Of a DNA stretch of 35,947 bases, positions 12,201-17,475 are shown in pieces. The notes beneath the pieces were generated by a model that made no database searches, had not been told where the DNA came from, and saw nothing but the letters and a program-made list of their open reading frames with translations. This DNA comes from Pseudomonas mosselii (lineage in GTDB: Bacteria > Pseudomonadota > Gammaproteobacteria > Pseudomonadales > Pseudomonadaceae). The DNA lies in assembly GCF_003205295.1 (NCBI RefSeq), contig NZ_QJRP01000044.1, positions 1 to 35,947 of the forward strand. Reading direction: 5' to 3'. The first letter of the stretch is position 1, and each line of letters opens with the position of its first letter. The translations under genes and the position numbers were made by a program.

Positions 12201-13569
12201 CGTCGGGCTGAACCGTGATCTCGACAAAGCCTACGAAATCACGCGGGACAAGGAGTCGCGCACCGATCTCTATGTGACCGACAGCTCGCTGCACGATGTG
12301 CTGAATCCCAAGGAGACGCTGCAGAAATGGAGCGATGGGCTGCTCGACTACGACAAGACGGCGCTGAAGAACTTCGAACAGGCTGGCAATGCCCTCAACG
12401 CCCTGGTCAATCGTTACCAGCGCATGACCGGGCGGCCAATGGACAGCGGCGCTGTCGCGGTCGCGGGCCGGGCGCTGGCGGAAAACACCCTCGAGTCGCT
12501 GATCCTGGCAGGGATGTCGCCACGCGATGCCATGGCCTTGATGGGCAAGGAAGACTTCCAGACCCAGGTATTGCAGCAGCTCAACAACCTTGAGCATGTG
12601 TTCGAGCAGTCGCAGGATTTCACCCGCGAGCTTGAGCGAAATCTGGGGGCTCTGCAGCTTGACACGACACATGTCACGGCGGAGCGCGACAGCGTCCAAT
12701 GGACGCTGACCTATGTCTCGACCATCAACGAGTACCTGGACGCGCATCCGGATGGGGCCGAGGCGGTCACCGTGGCACTTGCCATGCTGCAAGGCCCCAA
12801 GGCTGTCATCCAGTTGGCTGTCAGCCAGGTGATCGACCAGACGGAGCTGGGCAAGGACTTCAATGCCAAGGTCGAGGAGGCCGTGGCGAAGGTTGGCAAG
12901 TACATTGCCGAGCGCATGGAAGGAGAGGACGACCTCGACAAGAAGGAAGGTGGCGACTTCCTGATTGGCGGTGGCAAGTTGATCACCAGCGTGATCATGG
13001 GTGCCATACCAGGACGCAAGGGCGGCACCCACCATGAAGGGAGCAATGGGCCGGGATCTCACCTGGATGTGCCGGACACCCGCAAGCCGCACGAGCCGCC
13101 TGCCGGCGATGTACCGCCCAAGGGGCCGACATCGGCGTTCACCCAGCTTTCCAGCCAGGCACGGCGTTATCTCAATGAGCTGGAGGCGCACACGGGCCTC
13201 AAGGTCACCGCCGAGCAACGCGACAACCTGGCAAATGCCTTGCGCGAAAAGAACTACACCAAGCTTACGCCCAAGGAAACCCAGAAACACCGACGCGAGT
13301 TCAACAAGGTCAAGGACGAGCTGATCGGCCAGTGGGAAACCAAGACAGGCCAGACGTGGCCCCGCTACACCGAGAATGTGATGAGCAAGGATGGAACAAA
13401 GGTGGTGCGCAAGGCCGGACAGCCCTACGATGCGCACCACATCATCGAAAGTGGGTTCGGCGGACCTAACGAATGGTGGAACATGCACCCGGCACGCTTC
13501 CCCGACCAGCATCAAGGTGGCATCCATGGGAAAGACAGCGTGGGCAGGGAAATCTTCACATCACGATAA
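223..13569 (+). CDS. cdiA: CdiA-type TpsA filamentous hemagglutinin with HNH-like nuclease tail
   Basis: This 4448-residue exoprotein would be exported by the upstream TpsB, project as a beta-helical filament and deliver a C-terminal toxin to neighbouring cells (family knowledge). The N-terminus is an extended signal peptide, with a basic stretch, a hydrophobic core near residues 30-45 and likely cleavage after AQA. The TPS domain follows, with NPNL at 117-120, the variant NPHGI at 157-161 and a C163-x-x-C166 pair. Residues about 330-2140 are a stalk of 20-22-residue units built on L-D-N-R/x-x-G. Residues about 2300-2870 are non-repetitive and include the conserved YLLGNLGYDPDQSWKRLGDG segment. 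Residues about 2870-3830 are FHA-2-type repeats (AGRD, AGNDV). A linker with LNRDLDKAYEITRD leads to a toxin region from about residue 4304. Likely nuclease residues are H4405, H4406, E4409, W4418, W4419, H4422, H4430 and H4435. I see no VENN pretoxin motif. The ATG at 223 is chosen because it gives the complete signal peptide; its ribosome site is weak. Confidence 0.93.
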   Translation: MDVRLFAFLARQRSAAIQPRERFCGLPKRGLAFLLANAMFWQPFWAQAAEGVVVSGPGTRLDQAGNGVPIINIAAPNGSGLSHNQFSDYNVGQQGLILNNATERTQATQLGGIILGNPNLHGQAANVILNEVNGANASQLRGYTEVAGHAAHVIVANPHGITCDGCGFINTPQATLSTGKPVIENGQLTRYQVDQGHIAIEGAGINASNVDSFELIARSTKINAEIQARNLAIIAGRNDVDARTLAATARADDGSAKPSLAIDSSALGGMYAGAVRLVGTEAGVGVRLDGRMIASGGDIQLDANGQLSMAQASAAGDVSIRAAGIDAQGPVHAGKQLQVESRGDLVNRQGLTAAGSVQLDASGQLSNLGGIQAGIQADGSRAADADLKINAGAVDNRSQRLIASGDLKLTTGGRLNNQGGSLSAGRHVDINAATLDNRQQGKVVADGRMTLAGGQLLNSDRGQIISQGALNATWAHLDNQAGELSSFDALIVHLDQALLNVDGVVSGAGMEIHALTLNNLRGVVSSSAGLELVSGADIDNQHGEISSAGASQLRAASLDNRGGRLSADQALTLTVGQALDNRKGVLASGTALTVSAASLDNREQGKLLSDGTLTAKVSGVLDNQDKGLLSGTGATHIEAGQLDNRGGRLVGKDLLTLQGQRWDNRGGKIEGDGAMTLTLDQLDNRDQGLVSGQAGVRFNGTELLNQIGIFGAKGNLDLVAAHLDNSGGSLTSGGDLDGQVTRLEQLGGKLSADGKLTLKGDSLVNRQGAVLGAGQGMRLTVGNVDNRGGELSAAKALSLTGQHLDNTGGQVLADTDLSLTVAEVINQAQGLLRGKGQLTLEGQTLDNRDGRVSGEQGARLRLGQALDNGKGLLTSEGDLDIGAASLDNSDAELSSAGKLTLATTGKVDNQRGSITADGTLDLRSASLDNRAGEIGAQGAVDIATGTLDNRDSGHVVGNDRLTIKAGQVNNAGSDSRIDSDGAMNLTATGFDQQAGRLLSKASITLDLGQGALVNHGLIKAPLLVLNNLGSVDNQRGEISSSQGFTLVTTTLDNRQGKLISDQALTVRIAQALDNTKGLVSAKGLDLRAASLDNREGEVSSRSSLVVAIDDRLDNRQGTLVGDTSLKLDAKTLDNSKGKISGKGRGEIEAATLLNTAGSLVSLEQLRIKGGELDNRESGLLGSNGALTLDVDRIDNRGGEITGKAAVGVTGTSLDNSDGGLLVAGTGMTLALQALLNRNKARIEAQTGLTLTGLTLDNDGGRLTSQRDMTLTLTGAALNRLGLISAEGQLVMAAQSLDNSTGKLDSAGSLKLTTAGALLNQGGELLSDSDITLASASLDNTDKGVIASKSALVITTGQLDNSRQGSISSNRTLDLHAGQLDNRDGGRVGSREALGATVTGLDQQGGKLFSDTSVNLDLSHGHLDNRGGLINAPSLLLNNLKTVANQGGEISSAQAFTVAAEQLDNGNGRLLSDQRLLLQISQRLDNLKGLIGAQSLEVHAGVLSNRDGGRIEAKDALALTSKGVDNHGGKLLGSSLALDLLGADLDNGAGLITTAGPLTLANLAKLANQGGEISTAQALRLDVSELDNRDGKLISEQTLAITSGAIDNRNGLVSGWQGLTVTGQSLDNRQQGTLSSRSGAVQATVAGALRNSDGGALVAQQRLDVKADSLDNSAKGILSSGSGQQLTIKAALDNHEGGLIDAGEKLVISAGALDNHGGRVATRQDLGLTAASLNNNDGNLAAQGALTLDLLADLLNRKGTLFAGKDLLIQRAGLVDNQGGQIASQGLLKVLAGSIDNSQRGTLAANGALVLNSSGALSNTGDGLIYSQQGDVGLQAASLNNTKGTVQAKGAISVQATGVLDNQGGKLIAQDGALSVTADTLDNRGGILASFKQSLGVRTTGVLRNGSDANGQRGILQALGLDVQSASLDNYGGRIAALGGDALIRTGQLDNRDGGISASGLLKVNGASLLNGGDARGEMVGQRIDIGLSGALDNRGGIVESASIFAISAASLDNQAGQLRAVGSTGKSQFAIGGLFDNRTGLVEVGNTDLTLGVGVLQNVGGKVLHAGKGVFDIDTLNLTRAGGNLITRGGLTLTADSWTNASVIQAGRLTVNVNNLTQTAGGQLLAFDSLVGNGGNWSNEGLIASDGDLSLNLGGTYSSANGRVNSLGTLGVSAAQMSLGGNASITGVGNTTVNVAGLLSNQGRLSAAGDLLVNAGSLNNLGTLGGNQLVRVTAGSLRNDRSLLFSGGDMQLYTGTLTNFYGDVYSLGGLTVAGNAAGGLAGKVENISGSLESAGDMRLNAQTIENRKEIFKTTGAPTWSSIGMRQTGPGGGHMVLEEYYEKKVEIDSPAGAIRAGRDLFVLGGRLENSASVITAQRDITVNVQNFLNKGEALGTYSVLKSFTLSGVDKVKYAMPYFAAVMRYNAANDPEYTRANSNGDRHLVGTLRMWDANWNESRITPYTRLGGTANFNTIAVIGWKSWFDGFSLSALNIAPAYNPNARAPLPAQIQGVTFYDQRTIEHGTQVGAANAVVQAGGRVSINATRDVINSVIQEGLTVSGPAGKAFDPKLPGAAGNTVIRIHAQLPPDLAQQQVNPLALGGFTLPTGQNGLFRLSGQGGSAAGASPQGWTLGTAEVSNQGRQALVPGGQPGALQAMDASAGNQSHQDIDRIAHQGGAVGGNASAIGVYAPGGAAVDATPVPRHPGANGNPWSNSRPDIAGVTRMPDSQYTSKPHKYLIETNPVLTDLKQFMSSDYLLGNLGYDPDQSWKRLGDGLYEQRLIQQAVVARTGQQFIDGQTSGEQLFKYLMDNALRSKDQLQLSLGVGLTASQVAVLTHDIVWMEKHQVNGEEVLVPVLYLAQANNRLAPNGALIAGQDVELIAGENLTNVGTLQASRNLSATAGNNLVNTGLIQAGERLELLAGNNLSNSAGGIITGRDVSLTAVNGDILNQRDQVRAVTNFGGTSQHKDYLDNAARIEAGNSLSLKAGQDINNVASVIQSGGDLSLNAGRDVSLLSIEEREGFYSNRQRNNTVQQHGATVTAGRDLSIGAGRDLTAVASQIDAGRNLSLAAGEDLNLTSAANEAHSFSRSKKVTQSKDQVTQVSTTVKAGGDVSLSAGQDMAIVASQVKGKGDVDIDVERDLTIASAQDESASYYLKKSKGSFGRKSSNQKESYHSTNVASVIEAGGDLTVNVSKRDYGGISLDGGRDVTVIGSQLKAGGDLMIGATGDVAVLSGVEEHGEFSKKTKSGFLGLSKSGKSQLKTSATQVGSELDAGNDIVLAAGSDVRLRASKANAGNDVELRAGLVDDEGDVNLVSANDTAYSRSEEYKQKLKLSLSAKDMLSPTALMLPGVQNVSIPSVSIASAKTSGHEARSSTSVGSQVVAVRDATLEAERDINVLGSGINAGRNVSLNAGRDVNITAAQNQRDDTQWSKSSSVGLHSDTDDNGTNFFAGVEKEKAKDRLREQLAAGSRIQAGKDLDINAGRDINQTGSDLLAGHDISLGAGRDINIDAGRDTRIQEQEREYESQGVSGSIKHNAGSTKDAISNTGKGEDGVSKGSSTLQTVDAIGQFFSGPTGDGKIGTSKQTSSQQSVEQSNRSSTLEAGNDVKMQAGNDVNIKGSKVQAGRDIDIKGRDINIDVAKGSSSQESNQSQSWGGVHGGTSGGFKVGIGGSHGTASADGQQGTSTPSQLEAGGNIKLDASNDLNIVGSQVKAGRDVELNAGNELNIVAAKNDSQQEQNRHSGGGEVGLTFGSEGVGVYASVNMGKGDLERETQRHQQAYVYAGDQLKFTSGKDTNIKGAQVRGDEVIGRVGGDLNVASAIDTGKVKGKEFDINATVTVGPGAGVSGSVGYGKTTGKTEWVEDQTRITGRDKVDIRTENHTQLDGALIAADNGNLKLDTGTLGFSDIAGKDKEHGYYLNVGGSWKKGSASAEQDPSNGKVTADAGNGEKGPKNQTSWSVSGWEYEKDREQTVRATVGAGDITVRKDAETGQDSTVGLNRDLDKAYEITRDKESRTDLYVTDSSLHDVLNPKETLQKWSDGLLDYDKTALKNFEQAGNALNALVNRYQRMTGRPMDSGAVAVAGRALAENTLESLILAGMSPRDAMALMGKEDFQTQVLQQLNNLEHVFEQSQDFTRELERNLGALQLDTTHVTAERDSVQWTLTYVSTINEYLDAHPDGAEAVTVALAMLQGPKAVIQLAVSQVIDQTELGKDFNAKVEEAVAKVGKYIAERMEGEDDLDKKEGGDFLIGGGKLITSVIMGAIPGRKGGTHHEGSNGPGSHLDVPDTRKPHEPPAGDVPPKGPTSAFTQLSSQARRYLNELEAHTGLKVTAEQRDNLANALREKNYTKLTPKETQKHRREFNKVKDELIGQWETKTGQTWPRYTENVMSKDGTKVVRKAGQPYDAHHIIESGFGGPNEWWNMHPARFPDQHQGGIHGKDSVGREIFTSR
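1200..6650 (+). repeat. FHA-1 LDN-repeat stalk within cdiA
   Basis: About 5.4 kb encodes dozens of degenerate 20-22-residue units, each with the core L-D-N-(R/x)-x-G-x-(L/I)-x-(S/A) followed by a short hydrophobic strand. This periodicity is that of the right-handed beta-helix coils of filamentous hemagglutinin. Units are similar in protein but diverged in DNA, with codons varying between copies, so this is an old repeat rather than a recent tandem expansion. Confidence 0.85.
8820..11720 (+). repeat. FHA-2-type AGRD/AGND repeats within cdiA
   Basis: The region encodes repeats of about 20 residues centred on AGRDL, AGNDV or AGGDL followed by a short strand such as SLSAG or NIVGS. Larger cycles are interrupted by Ser/Lys/Gln-rich loops, for example near 9450-9560, 9660-9740 and 11130-11290. 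In CdiA proteins the FHA-2 block lies between the cell-surface stalk and the pretoxin/toxin region and takes part in translocation into the target cell. That role is carried over from the family. Confidence 0.75.
13132..13566 (+). other. CdiA C-terminal toxin module, HNH/EndoVII-like nuclease
   Basis: The last about 145 residues (4304-4448) of the cdiA product have no FHA repeats. They contain a helical, charged segment and then a His-rich core: D-A-H-H-I-I-E (H4405, H4406, E4409), a Gly-Gly-Pro turn, EWWNMHP (W4418, W4419, H4422) and DQHQGGIHG (H4430, H4435). HH near a GG turn followed by spaced histidines is the arrangement of HNH/EndoVII-superfamily nuclease toxins of polymorphic toxin systems. 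I cannot name the exact Pfam subfamily by eye. The stretch appears less GC-rich than the rest of cdiA, as expected for exchangeable toxin tails, but I have not computed this. Confidence 0.75.
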
Positions 13570-13582
13570 GAGGGCAGTGTGA

Positions 13583-13981
13583 ATGGGAATGTATGACGAT
13601 CTGCAGCCGGACAAGGTGTCCGGCCCCCTTTCCAAACTGACGACAGCCGAAGCGCAGGTGCTCTCGGCGCTGGCTGGCCCCCATTCGCAGGTGCCGGCCG
13701 ATTACCTGGCGTTCATCAGGGAGCTTGGATGGGGGGAAGTGGGTGAGGCGGCCTATATGTTGTACGAAGGCCTGCTCACGCCTGACCAGGTCTACGATGA
13801 GGACGGGAACACCGCCCTGGAAGGCATCCTGCTGTTCGGCGATGACCTGCAGGGTTACTGCTCAGGGTTCGATACGAACAATGGTTGGGTGGTCGTCGAT
13901 ATCGACCCGGTGAGCCGTGAGGCCCACCAGGTGGCGGACAGTTTCTCCGAGTTCATACGCGAACTGTTGGGTGATTTGTAG
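13583..13981 (+). CDS. cdiI: SUKH (SMI1/KNR4)-like immunity protein
   Basis: This 132-residue soluble protein starts 13 bp after the cdiA stop. A purine-rich AAGAGGG about 8 bases upstream of the ATG at 13583 supports this start; a second ATG two codons later is possible. The sequence fits the SUKH/SMI1-KNR4 fold: an early YLAFIRELGWGEVG segment, a central acidic part, then LLFGDDLQGYCSGFD, a Trp-containing strand (NNGWVVVDIDP) and a C-terminal helix, SFSEFIRELL. SUKH proteins are common immunity partners of nuclease toxins (family knowledge). Position directly behind the toxin tail implies that it binds and neutralises that nuclease in the producing cell. No signal peptide is visible, so it should act in the cytoplasm. 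The pairing is inferred from position. Confidence 0.8.
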   Translation: MGMYDDLQPDKVSGPLSKLTTAEAQVLSALAGPHSQVPADYLAFIRELGWGEVGEAAYMLYEGLLTPDQVYDEDGNTALEGILLFGDDLQGYCSGFDTNNGWVVVDIDPVSREAHQVADSFSEFIRELLGDL

Positions 13982-14186
13982 TCCGTGTGAACTGCAAGGG
14001 CCAGGTACTTCCAGGCTGTGCCCCGCGCCAAGCAACCTGTTGCGGCATTCGGAAGGTTATCCGCCGACGCACGAATTGCTAGCAGGGCAATTTAGGCTGG
14101 TATCGGCAAGGCCTGGCGTCTGATAATCGGGATCCATTCTCACTGCCGAGCCTTGCCATGTCGTTCAACCCGCTGAGGGGCCGCCC

Positions 14187-15113
14187 ATGACCGCGGTCCG
14201 CAAGAACCCCGACGCCTTCGCCTTCCAGGTCATGCTGGGGCTGTGCCTGATCTGGGGCTGCCAGCAGGTGCTGATCAAATCCGCTGCCGTGGACATTGCA
14301 CCGGTCATGCAGGCGGCGTTTCGCAATGGCATCGCCGCGCTGCTGGTGGGGCTGCTGGTTTGTTGGCGGGGTGGCTGGAGCCAGGTGGGCAGCACCTGGC
14401 GCGCCGGGTTGCTGGCCGGCGCGCTGTTCGGCCTGGAGTTCCTGTTCATTGCCGAGGGGCTGAAGCTGACCTCGGCGGCGCATATGTCGGTGTTCCTCTA
14501 CACCGCGCCTATTTTCACTGCCCTGGGGCTGCATTTCATGATGCCCAGCGAACGGCTGCGGTTGTTGCAGTGGCTGGGCATCCTGCTGGCGTTCGGGGGG
14601 ATTGCCCTGGCCTTCGCCGGTGGCGTTTCCCTCGAACACCTCGATGGACGCATGTTGCTGGGCGATGCCCTGGCGATCCTGGCGGGCCTGGCCTGGGGCG
14701 CGACCACGGTGGTGGTGCGGGGTTCGCGCCTGTCCGAGGCGCCGGCGACCCTGACCCTGTTCTACCAGCTGGCAGTAGGGTTTGTCGGGCTGGTACTGAT
14801 CGCCCTGGTGAGCGGGCAGATCGCCGATTTCTCGCTGACCCCGCTGGCGGTGGGCAGCGTGCTGTTCCAGGGGATCGTGGTGTCGTTTGTGAGTTACCTG
14901 ACCTGGTTCTGGTTGCTGCGCAAATACCTGGCCTCGAACCTGGCGGTGTTTTCCTTCATCACGCCGTTGTTCGGGGTGACCTTCGGCGTGCTGCTGCTGG
15001 ATGAGCCGTTGAGCTTGAACTTCGTGATCGGGGCTGTGATGGTGCTGCTCGGGGTGGTCATGGTCAGCGCCGAGGCGTGGGTGCGGCAGCAGTTGCGCAG
15101 GGTCGTGGGGTAG
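14187..15113 (+). CDS. EamA/DMT-family membrane transporter
   Basis: A 308-residue, very hydrophobic protein with about ten predicted membrane segments arranged as two EamA halves, each with the usual pattern: a short polar N-terminus, paired helices, and Pro/Gly-rich helix ends such as FLYTAPIFTALG and FSFITPLFGVTFGVLLLDEP. The length is typical of drug/metabolite transporter superfamily exporters. The substrate cannot be told from sequence. The ATG at 14187 is used; an ATG at 14158 reads only ten codons before a stop, which ends over this start codon (CCATGA). It stands alone, 205 bp after the immunity gene, and converges on the MFS gene across a REP element. Confidence 0.85.
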   Translation: MTAVRKNPDAFAFQVMLGLCLIWGCQQVLIKSAAVDIAPVMQAAFRNGIAALLVGLLVCWRGGWSQVGSTWRAGLLAGALFGLEFLFIAEGLKLTSAAHMSVFLYTAPIFTALGLHFMMPSERLRLLQWLGILLAFGGIALAFAGGVSLEHLDGRMLLGDALAILAGLAWGATTVVVRGSRLSEAPATLTLFYQLAVGFVGLVLIALVSGQIADFSLTPLAVGSVLFQGIVVSFVSYLTWFWLLRKYLASNLAVFSFITPLFGVTFGVLLLDEPLSLNFVIGAVMVLLGVVMVSAEAWVRQQLRRVVG

Positions 15114-15136
15114 GCGTTTGGCGGGGCCGGTGCAAT

Positions 15137-15159
15137 CGCGGGGCAAGCCCGCTCCCACG
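15137..15159. repeat. REP element between convergent genes
   Basis: A single extragenic palindrome of the P. putida group, with the core GGGGCAAGCCCGCTCCCAC, lies in the 74-bp space between the convergent EamA and MFS genes. Flanking GGGGCCGGTGC and GGTGCTGGCCCC form an outer imperfect stem. The structure could serve as a bidirectional terminator; that function is inferred. Confidence 0.7.
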
Positions 15160-15187
15160 AAGACTGTAGGTGCTGGCCCCGCGACCG

Positions 15188-16351
15188 TCAGCCTGTTTGT
15201 CGTAGACTGGCGCAGCCTTGCGAGGGCGAGAAACCTCCTGCCAACATCCCTGCCAATCCCAACCCAGCAGCCGCCAACACCAATGCTGGCTGTAATCCAC
15301 CACTGAAATGGCTGCTCAACGCCGCCAGCAACGGCCCGCTCAACTGCCCCAGGGCAAAGCATGCAGTCAGCAACCCGGCATTGCGCTGCGTGGCGTGGGG
15401 CGCCAGTTCCCGTGAGCGCTGCATCACCAGTTGCATGCAGGCCAGGAACGGCCCGCCGCACAGCAGTACGCCCAATGCCAGGCCGATGCCGCCACCGAGC
15501 AGGCAGGCCAGTACACCCAGCCCTTGCAGCCACAAAGTGGTGGTCAGCCAGGCAGAGGTCCGCCCCGGGCGGCGCAGGCTGACGATGGCCACGCCGAGTG
15601 CAGATGCCAATCCGAACGCGGGCCAGAACAGCTCGGCCTGCCACTGTCCGAGGAACTGCTGGCTGGCCATCTGCGACAGAAAGGTGGCCGGCAGGATGTA
15701 GCCGATCCCGTAGAGCGCATAGACCAGGCCCAGGCGTCCGATGCCGGTGCCGCGGCCTTGTTCGTTGACGGCCGCAGGCGTGGCGGCGGGCGCCAGCGCC
15801 CGTGGCAGCCACGGCAGCACCGCCAGCAGCATGACCAGCGCGGCGACGCCATAGACCAGCCACAGGGCCGCCGAATCCAGTCCCAGCAGGTGCGCGCCCA
15901 GGGCCAGCACACCTGTCACCGCGATGCCGACGCCGGGCCCGGCGAACACCAGCGCACCGAGGCGCTGGCGGCCATGGGCGCTGGCCAGTTGCTGGCTGAG
16001 GCTGGCGATCATCACCAGCACCCAGGCGCTGGCCACGCCAGTCCCGAAACGCAGCAGCAGGTGGCTCCAGAAACCGTCGGCGGCCCACGAGGCCAGGGTC
16101 AGCAGCACGCACAGCCACAACCCCCCATGCAGGCGCAGGCGCACCTGGGCGGGTTGGCGGGCGAACATGGCGTCCACCGCGCCGAGGAAGTAGCCCAGGT
16201 AGTTGGCGGCGGCGACCAGGCCGCCGGCGGTGAGGTCGAACTGGCCCTCAGCGATCAGTCGGGGCAGTTGCGGAGTAAGGGCGAAGCGGCCGATGCCCAT
16301 GGCCATCATCAGCGCCACGGCGCTGGTCAGCAGTTGCACGATGGGTGACAT
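15188..16351 (-). CDS. YbfB/YjiJ-type MFS transporter
   Basis: A 387-residue major facilitator protein with about twelve hydrophobic segments. The N-terminal MGIGRFALTPQLP after the first helix is the signature of the YbfB/YjiJ branch, which is related to sugar/drug exporters but mostly without assigned substrates. The frame is open further upstream, but the ATG at 16351 (MSPIVQLL) is preceded by AGGAG at a good distance, and the upstream extension is polar and overlaps the regulatory region, so the shorter start is preferred. It is divergent from a LysR regulator with a LysR box between them, so regulation by that protein is likely. Confidence 0.85.
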   Translation of the reverse strand: MSPIVQLLTSAVALMMAMGIGRFALTPQLPRLIAEGQFDLTAGGLVAAANYLGYFLGAVDAMFARQPAQVRLRLHGGLWLCVLLTLASWAADGFWSHLLLRFGTGVASAWVLVMIASLSQQLASAHGRQRLGALVFAGPGVGIAVTGVLALGAHLLGLDSAALWLVYGVAALVMLLAVLPWLPRALAPAATPAAVNEQGRGTGIGRLGLVYALYGIGYILPATFLSQMASQQFLGQWQAELFWPAFGLASALGVAIVSLRRPGRTSAWLTTTLWLQGLGVLACLLGGGIGLALGVLLCGGPFLACMQLVMQRSRELAPHATQRNAGLLTACFALGQLSGPLLAALSSHFSGGLQPALVLAAAGLGLAGMLAGGFSPSQGCASLRQTG

Positions 16352-16406
16352 GGAAAGTCTCCTGCACGAAGGGATGCGATGGATGGCAGGGTAGGGCTCA
16401 TTGACT

Positions 16407-16421
16407 TTCAATAAAATTGAA
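16407..16421. promoter_or_regulatory. LysR-type operator (T-N11-A) between MFS and LysR genes
   Basis: TTCAATAAAATTGAA is a perfect inverted repeat with 6-base arms and a 3-base centre, matching the T-N11-A LysR box. It lies in the 106-bp spacer between the divergent starts at 16351 and 16458. A TTGACT hexamer at 16401 overlaps it and could be the -35 of the regulator promoter, which would allow autoregulation. The promoter placement is tentative. Confidence 0.6.
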
Positions 16422-16457
16422 TAATGATGATCAAGTTGTTCTGTTTTGGAGAATCCT

Positions 16458-17351
16458 ATGGAGTTCAGCCAACTGCGCATCTTCCAGGCCGTGGCCGAGG
16501 AGGGCTCGGTGACCCGTGCCGCCGAGCGATTGCACCGGGTGCCGTCGAACCTGTCGACGCGCCTGCGTCAGCTTGAGGAGCAACTGGGGGTGGAGCTGTT
16601 CCTGCGCGAGCGCCAGCGCTTGCAGTTGTCGCCGGCCGGCAAGGTGCTGCTCGATTATGCACATAGGCTGACCAACCTGCGCGACGAGGCCCTGGCTGCG
16701 GTGCAGGGCGGCCAGCCGGCGGGGGACTTCGTGCTGGGCACCATGTACAGCACGGCGGCCATTCATTTGCCGGCGCTGCTGGCGCGTTACCACCAGGCCT
16801 ACCCGGCGGTGAACCTGCAGGTGCAGGCGGCGCCCAGTGCCGAACTGCTGGAGGGGGTGCTCAGTCATCGGCTGGACGCGGCGCTGGTGGACGGCCCACT
16901 CAACCTAGCCGGGCTGGATGGCGTGCCGTTGTGCGAGGAAACGCTGGTGCTGATCACCAGCCCCGAGCACCCGGTTGTGCAAAGCGCCAAGGATGTCGCC
17001 GGCAAGGCGGTGTTCACTTTCCGCCAGGGCTGCTCGTACCGCATGCGCCTGGAAGCCTGGTACGCCCATGCCCACACACCCATGGGGCGGGTCATGGAGA
17101 TCGAGTCGTACCAGAGCATGCTGGCCTGTGTGATCGCCGGGGCCGGCGTGGCGTTGATGGCGCAGTCCATGCTCGACAGCCTGCCGGGCCGCGAGCAGGT
17201 GCGGGCGCATCGGCTGCAGGCGCCGTTCGACCAGGCGATGACCTGGTTGATGTGGCGCCAGGGCAAACGCGGGGCGAATCTGCAGGCCTGGATCGATTTG
17301 CAACAAAGCGAAACGATTGACCGACTGTCGGAAGCTGCCGTCTGCGCTTGA
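16458..17351 (+). CDS. LysR-family transcriptional regulator (PtrR/YneJ-like)
   Basis: A 297-residue LysR regulator. Residues 1-60 form the winged helix-turn-helix (LRIFQAVAEEGSVTRAAERL, then VPSNLSTRLRQLEEQLG), followed by a linker helix and a periplasmic-binding-protein-like effector domain from about residue 90. The HRVPSNLSTR recognition-helix region resembles E. coli PtrR/YneJ, so a role sensing a small metabolite is possible, but the ligand is unknown. The ATG at 16458 is chosen over a TTG at 16446 because GGAG at 16448-16451 sits 6-7 bases upstream. The divergent MFS gene is the most likely target. Confidence 0.88.
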   Translation: MEFSQLRIFQAVAEEGSVTRAAERLHRVPSNLSTRLRQLEEQLGVELFLRERQRLQLSPAGKVLLDYAHRLTNLRDEALAAVQGGQPAGDFVLGTMYSTAAIHLPALLARYHQAYPAVNLQVQAAPSAELLEGVLSHRLDAALVDGPLNLAGLDGVPLCEETLVLITSPEHPVVQSAKDVAGKAVFTFRQGCSYRMRLEAWYAHAHTPMGRVMEIESYQSMLACVIAGAGVALMAQSMLDSLPGREQVRAHRLQAPFDQAMTWLMWRQGKRGANLQAWIDLQQSETIDRLSEAAVCA

Positions 17352-17361
17352 TCCGGGTCAG
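17348..17361 (+). promoter_or_regulatory. Possible Anr/FNR site upstream of PA1414-like ORF
   Basis: TTGATCCGGGTCAG matches one half of the Anr box (TTGAT-N4-ATCAA) exactly and three of five bases of the other. It overlaps the stop codon of the upstream LysR gene. A TATGAT -10-like hexamer at 17413-17418 would place the box about 70 bp upstream of transcription start, a spacing used by some class I FNR-type promoters. PA1414 of P. aeruginosa is induced by low oxygen, which makes the match plausible, but it is imperfect. Confidence 0.35.
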
Positions 17362-17475
17362 AATCGGCCCTATGTGTAGGAACAGAGACATGCGCAATAC
17401 AGGACATCGGGCTATGATCTGTATGACGCACCGCAGGATCGATTGACCAAGAGGCTGACCCGTCAAGGGGGCATT

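Noticed and set aside
8359..13527. Open frame of 1722 codons antisense to cdiA, with similar ones at 3751-7221 and 1306-3348
   Set aside because: Long antisense frames are expected opposite GC-rich repetitive coding DNA. Their products are low-complexity mirror images of the repeats, with no domain or ribosome site.
14105..14157. GGCAAGGC and GCCTTGCC inverted repeat before the EamA gene as an operator or attachment site
   Set aside because: The arms are only 8 bases and 37 bases apart, common in GC-rich DNA, with no supporting neighbour or second copy.
14243..15004. Second-frame ORF of 253 codons inside the EamA gene
   Set aside because: It is a shadow frame: Arg/Gly/Ala-rich with no hydrophobic pattern, while the other frame gives a coherent ten-helix transporter.
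16352..16480. N-terminal extension of the MFS transporter to 16480
   Set aside because: The extension is polar, covers the LysR box and promoter region and lacks a ribosome site, while 16351 has AGGAG upstream.
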